A stretch of 64,000 bases of DNA from NCBI GenBank assembly GCA_913060515.1, contig CAJXRZ010000005.1, forward strand, positions 62,001 through 126,000, written 5' to 3'. The notes under the pieces were generated by a model, which did no database searches, was not told where the DNA came from, and worked only from the letters and a program-made list of their open reading frames with translations. The first letter of the stretch is position 1. Each line of letters starts with the position of its first letter. Both the position numbers and the translations under genes were made by a program. Below, in pieces: positions 7,214 to 15,956 of the stretch. Source of the stretch: an uncultured Pseudomonadota bacterium (lineage in GTDB: Bacteria > Myxococcota_A > UBA796 > CAJQPC01).

Positions 7214-8659
7214 ATGGCCTCCCTCTCCAAGCGCCTCGGCTTTGCCACGGTCTGCACCGTGCTGGCGTTCTCTGGCCTTGAGCTCGGCACGCGCCTGCTC
7301 ATGGCCGAGGATCTCCAGTCCGCCCAGGGACTGCCCCCCTCCCCCAGCGAGGGCTCTCAGACCATGAAGGGCAACCCCTACCTGCTCTGGGAGCAAGTCC
7401 CGGGCACCCGTCAGGAGCAGCGGGCCACCGCGAATATCAACTCTTTGGGCATGCGGGGGCCAGAGCCGACGATCCCCAAGCCCAACGGTGTACGCCGACT
7501 CCTGGCCACTGGAGACTCCTCTGTCTACGGCTTTGGGGTCAATGACGGGCAACCTTTCGTGAACGTGGCCGCGCAGGCGCTGAGCAGCAGCGAGCAGCCC
7601 ATCGAAGGCTGGAACGCCGCCATTCCCGGGTACAGCAGCTTCCAGTCCATCAACCTCTTGGAGATGCGCGCCCTGGACCTGGAGCCGGATCTCTTGGTCA
7701 TTGCGAACCTCTGGAGCGACAACAACTTCGATGACTTTGTGGACAAGGAGCTGATCTCCGCCTGGTCCAGCTTTGAGAGCAGCCCCAGCGCGCGTATGCA
7801 CCGTCGCCTTCAGGCCTCGGCTTTCTACCGGGTCATGAACTACCGCCTGAACATCGCGACGGGCGCTCAGGCCCAGGCCCGCGCCGTGGGCTGGCAGGTC
7901 GGTGGAGAGGGACAGATCGGGCGCCGCAGGGTGGAAGTCAACGACTACGCCTCCAACCTCGAGCGCCTGGTTCAACTCGCCCGCGAGAACGAGGCCAGTG
8001 TGGTCTTTGTGCTCTTGGCCAACAAGGAGGACCTGCGCCCGCAGGAAGCCCAGGCGGCTTGGGCCGCATACCGCAGCGTCATGCGGGAGACCGCTGAGCG
8101 CCATGGCGCCCCCATCGTCGAGGTCCCTGCCCTGTTCCAAGCCAGCGGACTGAGCACCCAGCAGCTCTTCTTAGACGAGATGCACCCCACCGTCACAGGC
8201 CACCAGCTCATCGGCGAGGCCCTCGCTGAGGCCCTCCAGCCCTGGTCCAGGGGGGAGCTGGAACTGAAGGCGGACGGCGGGGCTGTTCCGCTCTACGACG
8301 ACCCCTTCGTCCGCGCGCCAGACTCGGCGCCAAGCCAATCCGGCCAAGGCGGCACCCACGCAAAGCTGCGCTACCAGAGCATGAAGGGACAGCGTATCCA
8401 GATCGACCTGCTGGACCTAGACGCACCCGGCCAGCCACGAATCGGCGGCGCGATGGCCCAGGGACCGGGAGACATCGCACTCAATGGCGGGGTCATGGGC
8501 AAGCGCATCGGCGTGGTCATCTTTGACGATTTGACCGGAAACGGGCCAAGCCCGGACGATGTGCGCTTTGACCTGCGGGAACAGGCCCTAGAGCTCAAGC
8601 CTGGAGAGAGAATTCTGATCGACGCCGATTCCGGCCTGGTGCAGGTTCAGATTCCCTGA
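7214..8659 (+). CDS. SGNH/GDSL-family hydrolase, membrane-anchored or secreted
   Basis: This 481-residue protein starts with a hydrophobic N-terminal segment (residues 7-25), a signal peptide or anchor. The SGNH block I motif is LLATGDSSVYGFG (catalytic Ser in GDS), and block V is DEMHPTVTGH (Asp and His). NLWSDNNFDDF may form the block III Asn region. These enzymes hydrolyse esters, often acyl groups on polysaccharides or lipids. A C-terminal beta-rich domain of about 130 residues, starting near residue 370, is unrecognised and may bind the substrate. The start at 7214 is used because the longer frame overlaps the divergent gene. The 3' end overlaps the convergent LRR lipoprotein by 13 bases. 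Confidence 0.8.
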   Translation: MASLSKRLGFATVCTVLAFSGLELGTRLLMAEDLQSAQGLPPSPSEGSQTMKGNPYLLWEQVPGTRQEQRATANINSLGMRGPEPTIPKPNGVRRLLATGDSSVYGFGVNDGQPFVNVAAQALSSSEQPIEGWNAAIPGYSSFQSINLLEMRALDLEPDLLVIANLWSDNNFDDFVDKELISAWSSFESSPSARMHRRLQASAFYRVMNYRLNIATGAQAQARAVGWQVGGEGQIGRRRVEVNDYASNLERLVQLARENEASVVFVLLANKEDLRPQEAQAAWAAYRSVMRETAERHGAPIVEVPALFQASGLSTQQLFLDEMHPTVTGHQLIGEALAEALQPWSRGELELKADGGAVPLYDDPFVRAPDSAPSQSGQGGTHAKLRYQSMKGQRIQIDLLDLDAPGQPRIGGAMAQGPGDIALNGGVMGKRIGVVIFDDLTGNGPSPDDVRFDLREQALELKPGERILIDADSGLVQVQIP

Positions 8660-9843
8660 ACGATGATCTCGCCCTGGATGTTCTCCCGTCCGATGGCGTC
8701 GAGCAGCGCCTCGGCCTCCTCGGCGCTGAGGGCAGCGTTGTTTGCGATGGTCAGGCTCTCAACGCGCGTCAGGCCGTATAGGCCTTGGAGGTCCACCAGG
8801 TTCGCATTGCGGTAGATGCTTAGGTCCCCAAGCTCTTCCAGGCTCTCCAAGCCATCCAGGGACCTGAGGCTGGACATGTCGAAGAGGGTGAGCGAGTCCA
8901 TCTCCGCGATCTTGCCCAGGCCACTGAGGTCCACCATCGCATCGTTGTCGCCGAGCACGAGCTCTGGGCACTCCGTGAGCGCCTCCAAGCCATGGAGGCT
9001 CTCCAGATTGGGGTTGCCTTCGAGATGCAAGTACACGGAGACGCGCTGCAGCGTGCGCATCTCCTGTAGATCTTCAAGGCCTGTGTTCTTCAGCGAGAGC
9101 CAATACAGGTGGCTGGGTGGGATGAGGTTGAGGCGCTTTAGATCCGGGGCGCCGTCGATCTCAAGGGTCCCGAGCGCACCGGAGTACAGCTCTCCGAGGC
9201 TCTGAATCTTCAGGTCACTGGCGACGACTTCCTTCACCAAAACGGTCTGAAGACCACCGAAGCTGCTGACCCCAGAGACGTAGACCTGGCCAATGGCGTC
9301 CAGGCCCTGAAGACCCGTGAAGTCACGAAGACTGGGGGTCTCCATGACGCGCAGGGTGCCGATGTGGGTCAGCTCGGGGACTGGAGCCAGGGATCTGAAC
9401 TCCGGCCCAACCACTTCCAGCCCACCCACCGAGACCAGAGAGGCCAGCCCATTGAGGGTCTCTAGGTTCTCCCCTTCGATGTACAGGTTCCCCCCAACGC
9501 CTTCGAGCTGCTCTAGGCCGAGCAGGTCCGTGGAGCGCAGATCATGGATCTCGAAGCTGCCGCCAACCGCCGTCAAGCAGCTCAAGCCCTCCAAGGTCTC
9601 TGGGGACTCCAGATAGACGGCGTCGGCCGTCAGCGAGCAGGTCGCCGTGCAGATCTCGGCCAGGTTCTCGTTTGTGAGCGTTCCCGCCCACTCCCGGTCC
9701 ATCCAGACCGAAGCGTCCATGTCATCGCAGTCCATTGAGGTGGCGACCCCATCGCCGTCCAAGTCATTTGGGTCCAAGCCCGTCACTTCGTTGGCCGGGG
9801 TCTCGGTCTCAGGGGTGGCGCACGCCAAGAGCATTAGGAACAC
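8647..9843 (-). CDS. MopE-motif/leucine-rich-repeat lipoprotein (paralogue 1)
   Basis: This 398-residue predicted lipoprotein begins MFLMLLAC, a very short signal peptide whose lipobox is LLAC. The mature N-terminus carries DLDGDGVATSMDCDD, the metal-binding motif type of MopE-like proteins, then a small Cys-containing segment (CTATCSL). The rest is a run of about twelve leucine-rich repeats of roughly 24 residues (LEGLSCLTAVGG, LHGLEALTEC, LDGLESLEELG) like receptor L domains. It should sit on the cell surface or outer membrane and bind a ligand. GAGGAGG precedes the GTG start. It is 86 bases downstream of its paralogue, and the pair are tandem duplicates. Confidence 0.82.
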   Translation of the reverse strand: MFLMLLACATPETETPANEVTGLDPNDLDGDGVATSMDCDDMDASVWMDREWAGTLTNENLAEICTATCSLTADAVYLESPETLEGLSCLTAVGGSFEIHDLRSTDLLGLEQLEGVGGNLYIEGENLETLNGLASLVSVGGLEVVGPEFRSLAPVPELTHIGTLRVMETPSLRDFTGLQGLDAIGQVYVSGVSSFGGLQTVLVKEVVASDLKIQSLGELYSGALGTLEIDGAPDLKRLNLIPPSHLYWLSLKNTGLEDLQEMRTLQRVSVYLHLEGNPNLESLHGLEALTECPELVLGDNDAMVDLSGLGKIAEMDSLTLFDMSSLRSLDGLESLEELGDLSIYRNANLVDLQGLYGLTRVESLTIANNAALSAEEAEALLDAIGRENIQGEIIVQGI

Positions 9844-9929
9844 AGGACCCTCCTCTTCGCGCTGTTGTGCGCCTTGTGCTGAGTCTGCCTTTTGCAGGCG
9901 GCGATGACAAGCATTGAGCTGCCAGGCGC

Positions 9930-11294
9930 TCAGAAGCTGTAGCTCCAGCCACCTTCAATGTTGTCCTCTCCGATGCTGTGCACCAAGGCCTGCATCTCGG
10001 CCTCGCTGAAACCGACCCCCTCCACGCTGAAGTGTCCGCCGATGCGCTCCAGCCCGTAGAGCGCATCGATGTCGCTGACCACCAAGTTGCTCAAACGCAG
10101 GTCTCCACCCACCTCCCGGAGCTGGTCCAGTCCGTAGAGGCTGCGCAGATCATCGAGCCCCTCCAGGGTCAGGTCCCCTGTCACCTGCTCCAAGCTGCGC
10201 AGAGAAGCCAAGTCGTAGCTGGAGCTTGAGTCAACCAGTCTGAGCTCTCCCACCGTCGCCAAGTCCTCCAGTCCACGCAAACTGGAGAGCGTCCTGTTGC
10301 CCTCGAGCGTGAGGCCGACCTGGATCATCTGCACGCCGGCCAAGGCGCTCAGGTCCGTCAGTTGCGTGTCGTAGAGAAACACCCAGTCCATCTCCTGGCT
10401 CTCAAAAGTGGGCAGGCTCCCAAAACCCGAGACGCTCAAAGAACGCAGGCCCCGCACGTGCAGCTCAGAGAGGTCCGTTGTCGGAATCTCTGATGGCCAG
10501 GTCGATGTGGTCCCGCCAAGTCGCAGTGTGTCCACCTCGATGTCCGGCCAGCCTTCGAATGTGGCGATTCCACCCGCAAACTCAAGGGCACCCAGAGACT
10601 CCAATGACGCCAGGGCACCGAAGCCGCCGTAGAGCGTGATGCCGTCCAGATCCATGGCATCTGCTCTCTCCAGTGCCTCCAGGCCGTGAAGGCTGTCCAG
10701 TTCAAGGTTGTTCAAGGTGAGCGTTCCCACGCTGCGCAAGCCATCCAGGCCAGACAGATCCACGATGGGCAGTCCTCGAACAATCAAGCCGGTCTCTGCG
10801 CTGCTGAGTCCTTCCAGGCCCTCCAGGCTGCGTAGCTCTGGGTTCCCCTCCAGGATCAGCGTGCGCACGCTGTGCAGGCTCTCAAGGGCCCGAAGGTTCA
10901 TCAGAACGGGGTTGTCTCGAAGCTCAAAGATCCCGTCCACCTGTTCCAGGCGCTCCAAGCCCCTGAGGCTGCCCAGATACCCAAGCTTCACGATGTGAAA
11001 GTCACGGTCGACCCGGGTCAAACAGCTCAGGGCCTCCAGATCATGGTCGGTGCCGCTGAACTCGATGTGCTCGGCGCGCAGTGAACAGGCGCCGGCACAC
11101 GCAGAGGCCAATGCGCTGCCGCTCAAGGTGCCGCTGAGGACCCGGTCCTCCCAGAGCTCAGGGTCTTGTGGCGCGCAGTCTTCCACGTCCGGAACGCCAT
11201 CCAGGTCGCTGTCCAGTGCACCCACCCCCACAGTTGAGTCTGGTGTGCTCACCGGCGCAGGCCTGCAGGCCAAGGCCCAGATCAATGAGAGCAC
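9930..11294 (-). CDS. MopE-motif/leucine-rich-repeat lipoprotein (paralogue 2)
   Basis: This 454-residue protein has the same plan as its downstream neighbour. It has a GTG start after GAGGAGGGG, the short lipoprotein signal MLSLIWALAC, the acidic metal-binding segment DSDLDGVPDVEDC, a conserved GTLSG stretch, a CAGACSL segment, then leucine-rich repeats (LRGLERLEQVDG, LEGLEGLSSAET, LYGLDQLREVGG). Both paralogues end with a near-identical IGxxNIxG block. The middle repeats diverge, with an aromatic stretch around residues 240-290. It is probably surface-exposed and ligand-binding. It lies 56 bases downstream of the arginase-family gene and may be part of the same transcript. Confidence 0.82.
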   Translation of the reverse strand: MLSLIWALACRPAPVSTPDSTVGVGALDSDLDGVPDVEDCAPQDPELWEDRVLSGTLSGSALASACAGACSLRAEHIEFSGTDHDLEALSCLTRVDRDFHIVKLGYLGSLRGLERLEQVDGIFELRDNPVLMNLRALESLHSVRTLILEGNPELRSLEGLEGLSSAETGLIVRGLPIVDLSGLDGLRSVGTLTLNNLELDSLHGLEALERADAMDLDGITLYGGFGALASLESLGALEFAGGIATFEGWPDIEVDTLRLGGTTSTWPSEIPTTDLSELHVRGLRSLSVSGFGSLPTFESQEMDWVFLYDTQLTDLSALAGVQMIQVGLTLEGNRTLSSLRGLEDLATVGELRLVDSSSSYDLASLRSLEQVTGDLTLEGLDDLRSLYGLDQLREVGGDLRLSNLVVSDIDALYGLERIGGHFSVEGVGFSEAEMQALVHSIGEDNIEGGWSYSF

Positions 11295-11350
11295 AGCCCC
11301 TCCTCAGAACCCCATACGCCCTAGCCGGGCCTGCTGTGACAGGCGGTCCC

Positions 11351-12349
11351 TCAGCCCCGAGAGCCGATGGCGTGACAGGCCAGCCGATACAGCGCCCGTG
11401 CCCCCACAATGGCATCCCACTGGCCGGGACCTACCTCGCACAAATCGAAGCCCAGGATCTGACGGCCACTCTCTTCCAGCGCCCGCAGCAGCACTGTGAA
11501 CTGATCCCAACTCAGTCCTCCAGGAACCGGCGTGCCGGTGTTGGGGCACAGCTCGGGCTGCAGGCCATCGATGTCAACGCTCAGGTAGACCCGCTGCGGC
11601 AAGGGCGCCAAGATGCGCTCCACCTGGCTCATCCAGGTGCTGCCCTGGGCCCGCTCCCATGCCAGATCAGCGTCGAAGAAGGTGTGGATCCTCTCATCGG
11701 CAGCAATGGCCGCAGCCTCGGCCTTACCAAAGTCGCGGATGCCCACTTGAACCAGCTTCGTACACGAGGTCACCCGCTCCAGCACGTTGTGGAAGATGCT
11801 GGCGTGTGAGAGCTCAAAGCCCTCGTAGGCCACGCGGAGATCAGCGTGGGCGTCGATGTGCAGGACCCCAAAGTCGCCCCGCTCGCCGATGGCCTGCATC
11901 AGTCCCAGCGGGCAAGAGTGGTCGCCGCCGAGCACGGCCGGAATGCCACCGCGGGCCAGGACGTCGCGGGCGTGGGCATACACCCAGGCGCGCACTTGCT
12001 CACCGATCTGGTCCACCGACTGGGCGGCCACGGCGAGCTCTGGGGTGTGGGCGCCACCGGCTTGGATGACCTGGAGCGCAGCCCCCTCGGCCTCAGCGTC
12101 CCAGTCCACCAGCGGCATGGGCAGCATGGCGATGCCAGCCTGCCATGCGGAGCCCGTGACACGGTCGTGTAGATCCACCTGCAAGCTGGCCTCGAGTACG
12201 GCCAGGGGCGCTGAGGCGGTGCCCCGGCGGTAGGAGGTCGTGGCTTGCCACGGCACCGGGATGACAGTGACTGCAGCGGCCATGGGGCTCACCCCCAGAC
12301 CAAAGAGGCCATCTTCCAGGCTGGCGGGGGCGTCGGGGTCGATGTTCAT
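11351..12349 (-). CDS. Arginase/agmatinase-family ureohydrolase
   Basis: This 332-residue protein carries all the metal-binding signatures of the ureohydrolase superfamily: AVLGGDHSCPLG (His), LHIDAHADLR (Asp-x-His-x-Asp) and YLSVDIDGLQP (Asp-x-Asp), followed by GTPVPGGLSW. These bind the two Mn ions that activate water to split a guanidino or formimino group. Agmatinase (agmatine to putrescine and urea) is the most likely activity. Arginase and formimidoylglutamase cannot be excluded from sequence alone. The enzyme is cytoplasmic. It starts 13 bases after the stop of the hydroxylase-like gene, suggesting one operon. Confidence 0.85.
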   Translation of the reverse strand: MNIDPDAPASLEDGLFGLGVSPMAAAVTVIPVPWQATTSYRRGTASAPLAVLEASLQVDLHDRVTGSAWQAGIAMLPMPLVDWDAEAEGAALQVIQAGGAHTPELAVAAQSVDQIGEQVRAWVYAHARDVLARGGIPAVLGGDHSCPLGLMQAIGERGDFGVLHIDAHADLRVAYEGFELSHASIFHNVLERVTSCTKLVQVGIRDFGKAEAAAIAADERIHTFFDADLAWERAQGSTWMSQVERILAPLPQRVYLSVDIDGLQPELCPNTGTPVPGGLSWDQFTVLLRALEESGRQILGFDLCEVGPGQWDAIVGARALYRLACHAIGSRG

Positions 12350-12362
12350 CGCCCCGATTTAA

Positions 12363-12944
12363 CTACTTGGCAGCCACCGGTACAGGCTCGCGCACCGCTT
12401 GAGGCTGAGACTTGGGCACCACCTTTTCGGCCTCCAGCTTGGCGGCGTAGGCCTTGCGTCGCGCCATGTCCTTGAGCTCCTTCTCGGTGCCCATGTACTC
12501 GACCCGGGTGCCCATCATGCGGTCCACCCAGTCGCGGCGAACGCCCCAGTTGGCGTTCTGGTCCCCCATGTGGTGGTCGTAGTGCCAGGGCAGCTTCTGC
12601 CTGGCCCACTCCATGTCCTTGTGGGAGCGCTTGTGCAGGCGGTAGTAGCTCAGGCCGGAGACCATCAGCGTTCCCACGAAGAGCGGGGCAACAGGCAGCA
12701 GCGGGAGGTGGGCGGCTCCGAGCAGCGCCAAGCCGAAGAGCTCTTTGCCTGCCGGGTTCCACTTGAAGGGGTGTCCCTCGTAGATCGCATCGCCCATCTG
12801 GTTGGAGCGCGCGGAGCGGTGGTGGTCGTGGAAGTGGAAGCTCCAGAAGTTCTCTCGATTCTTCCCCATGCCGTGGAGCACGTACTTGTGCAGCCCCCAC
12901 TCCAGCATGTGTCCGTAAGCCCAAGCGACTGGAATTCCGAGCAT
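12363..12944 (-). CDS. Fatty-acid-hydroxylase-superfamily membrane protein
   Basis: This 193-residue membrane protein has the clustered histidine boxes of the fatty acid hydroxylase/sterol desaturase superfamily: HKYVLHG, HFHDHHR, HKRSH and WHYDHHMG. These ligate a non-haem di-iron centre. Two hydrophobic segments lie in the middle (LFGLALLGAAHLPLLPVAPL; VGTLMVSGLSYY). The C-terminal 50 residues are charged and cytosolic. It probably hydroxylates or desaturates a lipid; the substrate is unknown. It starts 8 bases after AGGAGG. Immediately upstream lie an AT-rich promoter-like stretch and an 18-bp palindrome, so it is probably under repressor control. Confidence 0.78.
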   Translation of the reverse strand: MLGIPVAWAYGHMLEWGLHKYVLHGMGKNRENFWSFHFHDHHRSARSNQMGDAIYEGHPFKWNPAGKELFGLALLGAAHLPLLPVAPLFVGTLMVSGLSYYRLHKRSHKDMEWARQKLPWHYDHHMGDQNANWGVRRDWVDRMMGTRVEYMGTEKELKDMARRKAYAAKLEAEKVVPKSQPQAVREPVPVAAK

Positions 12945-12964
12945 GGCGACCTCCTGTTATAAAT

Positions 12965-12982
12965 AATGACACCACTGTCATT
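12965..12982. promoter_or_regulatory. Operator-like palindrome upstream of the hydroxylase gene
   Basis: The sequence AATGACA-CCAC-TGTCATT is a perfect inverted repeat with 7-base arms and a 4-base spacer. It lies 21-38 bases upstream of the hydroxylase ATG. It overlaps an AT-rich stretch that reads TATTTATAAC on the leftward strand, with TTGCAA further upstream. Palindromes of this size over a promoter are typical of TetR-, FadR- or GntR-type repressors. Arms of 7 bases at one fixed spacing are expected a few times by chance in 64 kb, so the case rests on position and base composition. Confidence 0.45.
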
Positions 12983-13044
12983 GAGTTGCAAGCTATACGC
13001 GGAATCGGACGGAGAAGCTTGGACCTGAGGGTCTTTCCCCTTGC

Positions 13045-13839
13045 TCAATCCGAAGTCAGCACCACGGATGGCTTGCCCGCCCACACCGCCACCAGGACCA
13101 CCAGCGCCAGGGAGAGCAGCCCCTGCAACACACCGACCTCGTACTCGGACTGGGTCACGGACAGGCCCACCCAGATGGCGTTGTTCAAGCCATGGGCGAT
13201 CATGCTCGGCCAGATGGATCCGGTGCGCCACCGCAGCCACCCCAGAAAGAGCCCCATGGGAAGCACGGCAATGGCGTGGAGTGGGTCTCCGTGGAAGCCG
13301 GCGAAGAGCAATGAGGAGACGATGATGGCCACGACTGGGCCTGCGCTGCGAGATAGTCCGCGAAAGACGTAGCCCCGGAAGAGCAGCTCTTCGTACACCG
13401 GGGCCACCACTGCGGTGCTCAAGGCCATGATCCAGAAGCTCAGCCCGGTGCTCTCGGCGGCCTCGCCTAGATTCTCCAGCGAACCTTGGCTGAGTCCAGG
13501 GGCGTGGGTGTTGAGCAGCACGAGCAGGGCATCGCAGAAGAAGCCCGCGAAGAAGACCAGGGGAATGAGCCAGGCGGCATCGGGCCGTCCGGTCGCCAAG
13601 GTACGAGAGATGGGCACGCTGTGGCGCTTGGCCCGAAAGAGCACAAAGGCCCCCACTGCCAGGCCTTGGAACAGGAGCAGCCAGGGCATCGCCGCTTGGA
13701 TCTCCTCCGCTGGGTCCAGGCCAAGTGACCCTGCAACAACGCCGGCCAGACCGCCAACCACCAGCATCAACGCCATCGACAACGCAGCGGTGGCGAGTGC
13801 AGAGGTTGCTGTGGCTTGGTCCTGGCTCGGTTTGGGCAC
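13045..13839 (-). CDS. CPBP-family intramembrane metalloprotease
   Basis: This is a polytopic membrane protein of about 264 residues. The CPBP (CAAX protease/bacteriocin-processing, Abi) motifs are all present in its second half: PVYEELLFRGYVFRG (motif 1, Glu-Glu and Arg), LLFAGFHG (motif 2, His) and AHGLNNAIW (motif 3, His and Asn). These proteases cleave membrane substrates, and in bacteria the partner is often unknown. The start is uncertain. GTG at 13839 gives the usual family length and leaves 15 bases to the divergent MATE gene; an ATG at 13776 is the alternative. Neither has a good ribosome-binding site. Confidence 0.85.
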   Translation of the reverse strand: MPKPSQDQATATSALATAALSMALMLVVGGLAGVVAGSLGLDPAEEIQAAMPWLLLFQGLAVGAFVLFRAKRHSVPISRTLATGRPDAAWLIPLVFFAGFFCDALLVLLNTHAPGLSQGSLENLGEAAESTGLSFWIMALSTAVVAPVYEELLFRGYVFRGLSRSAGPVVAIIVSSLLFAGFHGDPLHAIAVLPMGLFLGWLRWRTGSIWPSMIAHGLNNAIWVGLSVTQSEYEVGVLQGLLSLALVVLVAVWAGKPSVVLTSD

Positions 13840-13854
13840 ACCCAGAGCTAACCC

Positions 13855-15192
13855 ATGAAGGCGCCGGAGTTGAGCGTCGGCGAGCTGCTGCGACTGGCCA
13901 TCCCCAGCATGGTCTTTGTGGTGCTGACGAACGCCTACCGCAGCGTGGATCAGTACTGGGTGGGCGAAGTGTCCACGGAGGCTCAAGCGGCCGTCGGCTC
14001 CAGCGTCTTTGTGCTCATCGCGCTCTACAGCCTCTTCCAGTTGGCCTCTGCTGGAGTCAGCGCCCTGGTGGCCCGGGCAACAGGCGGAGATGACCCAGAG
14101 CGGCGCCGCGTGGTCATCGGAGCCGGCCTCTTTGCGGCGCTCCTGATCACGGTGCTGCTCTTCTTCGTGGGGACCTTCCTGGCCGAGCCCATTGCCCAGA
14201 CTCTGGGCATGGAGGGAGAGTCGGCGCGCCTCTGCGGGCTCTATCTGCAGGCCATCTGCCTGACGGCGCTTCCCCTGGCGCTCACCCCGTTGGTGGACCA
14301 GGCCTGGGTCTCGATGGGCAATACGCGCCTGCCCATGGCCCTGCAGGGCCTCTCTCTGGCGGTGAACGTCGTGCTCACGCCAGTGCTGATGCTGGACCAG
14401 CCCTTCGAGTGGTTGCCCGGCCTGGGCATGGGCATTGTGGGGGCCGCCTACGCCTCGAACGCCTCCCGCCTGCTCTCGACCGGGCTGGGCCTCTGGCTGC
14501 TGGCCAAGCACACGGGCTTGCGCTGGAGCGATGTGCGGCCCAACGTCGAGCTGCCCAAGGTTCTCAAGATCGGCTTCCCGGCCTTCTTGGGCGTCTTCCT
14601 CTACGCGGCGGTCTATTGGGTGATGCTGCGCACCTCCATCTCGCCTCTGGGACCCGAGGTCAACGCCGCGCTCGGCATCGGCTTCTCGGCGCTCGAAGGG
14701 GTGACCTGGCCCTGCTACTACGGCATCAGCATCGCCCTGGGCTCCCTGGTGGGCCGCAGCCTGGGTGCCGGTCGACCCGACCAGGCCAAGCGCGCGGTGA
14801 AGCTGGCCGCGCCCCTTCTGACCATCGTGGGAATCGCAGCGACCCTGGCCTTTGCCTTTGGGGGCCACTTCCTGACGGGCCTGTTCACCAATGACCCCGA
14901 GGTACACCGCCAAGCCACCCTCTACGCCAGCGTCCTCGCGGTCAGCCAGCTCGCCGTGGCTTGGGAGAGCCTGTGCGAAGGGGCGCTGTTGGGAGCCGGC
15001 GACACCAAGACCGTCACCTGGCTCTCGGTGCCCTTCAACCTGATCCGCATTCCCCTGGCCTACGCCTTCGCGTTCCCGATGGGAATGGGCGCGGCCGGGG
15101 TGTGGTGGGCCATCAACCTCTCCAGTGGACTGAAGACCAGCGCAAAGATGGTGGCCTTGCTCCGAGGCAAGTGGCTGGAGCTGGAGATTTAG
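13855..15192 (+). CDS. MATE-family efflux transporter
   Basis: This 445-residue protein has about twelve transmembrane segments arranged as two homologous halves, the MATE (multidrug and toxic compound extrusion) fold. Family-like segments include LAIPSMVFVVLTNAYRSVDQ near the N-terminus, a Gly-rich helix with VARATGG (residues 73-79), and SLVGRSLGAGRPDQAKRA in the second half. CEGALLGAGDTKT near residue 375 is characteristic. It should export cationic compounds in exchange for Na+ or H+ across the inner membrane. It is divergent from the CPBP protease, and its end lies 3 bases from the convergent gene. Confidence 0.93.
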   Translation: MKAPELSVGELLRLAIPSMVFVVLTNAYRSVDQYWVGEVSTEAQAAVGSSVFVLIALYSLFQLASAGVSALVARATGGDDPERRRVVIGAGLFAALLITVLLFFVGTFLAEPIAQTLGMEGESARLCGLYLQAICLTALPLALTPLVDQAWVSMGNTRLPMALQGLSLAVNVVLTPVLMLDQPFEWLPGLGMGIVGAAYASNASRLLSTGLGLWLLAKHTGLRWSDVRPNVELPKVLKIGFPAFLGVFLYAAVYWVMLRTSISPLGPEVNAALGIGFSALEGVTWPCYYGISIALGSLVGRSLGAGRPDQAKRAVKLAAPLLTIVGIAATLAFAFGGHFLTGLFTNDPEVHRQATLYASVLAVSQLAVAWESLCEGALLGAGDTKTVTWLSVPFNLIRIPLAYAFAFPMGMGAAGVWWAINLSSGLKTSAKMVALLRGKWLELEI

Positions 15193-15195
15193 GCG

Positions 15196-15741
15196 CTAGT
15201 TCTCGGCGCGGGCGCGAATCCCTTGGATCTGCTCTGGCAGGTTCTTCTCGAGCAGAGCCTTCTTCAGCCAGGCCGCACCCTCGTCGGGCACGTTGACCCG
15301 GTAGTACAGGCGCGTGGCCCCATTGGGGAGCGCGACGGCGTGGTAGCTGCCCGAGCTGCCCTCGATGTCGTTCTCCACGCTCGTATCGGTGCTGTACTTC
15401 ACGAAGTGATTGGCCGCGTCGATGTCGTAGATCAGATTCATCACGGCATCAAAACCCATCAGCGAGATGTCGTACTTCACCTTCATCTGCTCTGGGGTTT
15501 GGGCGTAGATCGTCACCTTCTCAATGGATCCCACTTCGTCTTTGCGGGCCCCCACGTCCAACACGGCTGCGATGACATCCGCAGGCGAGGCCACCATGTC
15601 GATGGCAGCCAGGACGGTCTGGCCATCGGAGCTGGTGCGCACGATGGGCTTGCGCTCACCCAGCGCCGTGGTCTCGGCAGAAGTGAGCTCTGGGGCGGCG
15701 GGCGGGGTGAGCGCCAGGAAGAGCGAGAACAGCAAGGTCAT
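15196..15741 (-). CDS. Secreted SRPBCC/START-like domain protein
   Basis: This 181-residue protein starts MTLLFSLFLALTPPAAP, a short signal peptide without positive charges, at an ATG at 15741. The mature part resembles a START/polyketide-cyclase (SRPBCC) lipid-binding fold: ASPADVIAAVLDVGARKDEV, then YAQTPEQMKVKYDISLMGF, and ALPNGATRLYYRVNVPD. The family binds hydrophobic ligands in a large cavity; the ligand here is unknown. It likely acts in the periplasm. It ends 3 bases from the convergent MATE gene, and its upstream region is shared with the divergent LysM lipoprotein. Confidence 0.72.
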   Translation of the reverse strand: MTLLFSLFLALTPPAAPELTSAETTALGERKPIVRTSSDGQTVLAAIDMVASPADVIAAVLDVGARKDEVGSIEKVTIYAQTPEQMKVKYDISLMGFDAVMNLIYDIDAANHFVKYSTDTSVENDIEGSSGSYHAVALPNGATRLYYRVNVPDEGAAWLKKALLEKNLPEQIQGIRARAEN

Positions 15742-15813
15742 GTGGGCGGGCTCCGGTCTGGGCAACTCTATCCCCCCAGCAAACAAGAATCATCCCAGGG
15801 CAGAGGGAAGGCA

Positions 15814-15843
15814 TTGACCTCGCTTGGCTATGATTTGTAGATG
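15814..15843 (+). promoter_or_regulatory. Candidate promoter for the LysM lipoprotein gene
   Basis: TTGACC at 15814-15819 matches five of six bases of the -35 consensus. It is followed after 18 bases by TAGATG at 15838-15843, a poor -10. It lies in the 215-base divergent gap between the START-like gene and the LysM lipoprotein gene, about 114 bases upstream of the latter. No other signal in the gap looks stronger. The evidence is weak and rests on sequence and position only. Confidence 0.3.
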
Positions 15844-15956
15844 ACTTGCAATCCAAGCAGCGCAAAGGCGCCCGAAATGGGTCCCAAAAGCTGGCACGCC
15901 TCCTGCATCTACCCTTGCACCCACCCTCCGGTGGAGACCCCGCAAAGGAGCCTGCC

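Noticed and set aside
13840-14913. Upstream extension of the CPBP protease frame to 622 codons
   Set aside because: The extension is antisense to the MATE transporter gene, and the CPBP family length fits a start near 13839.
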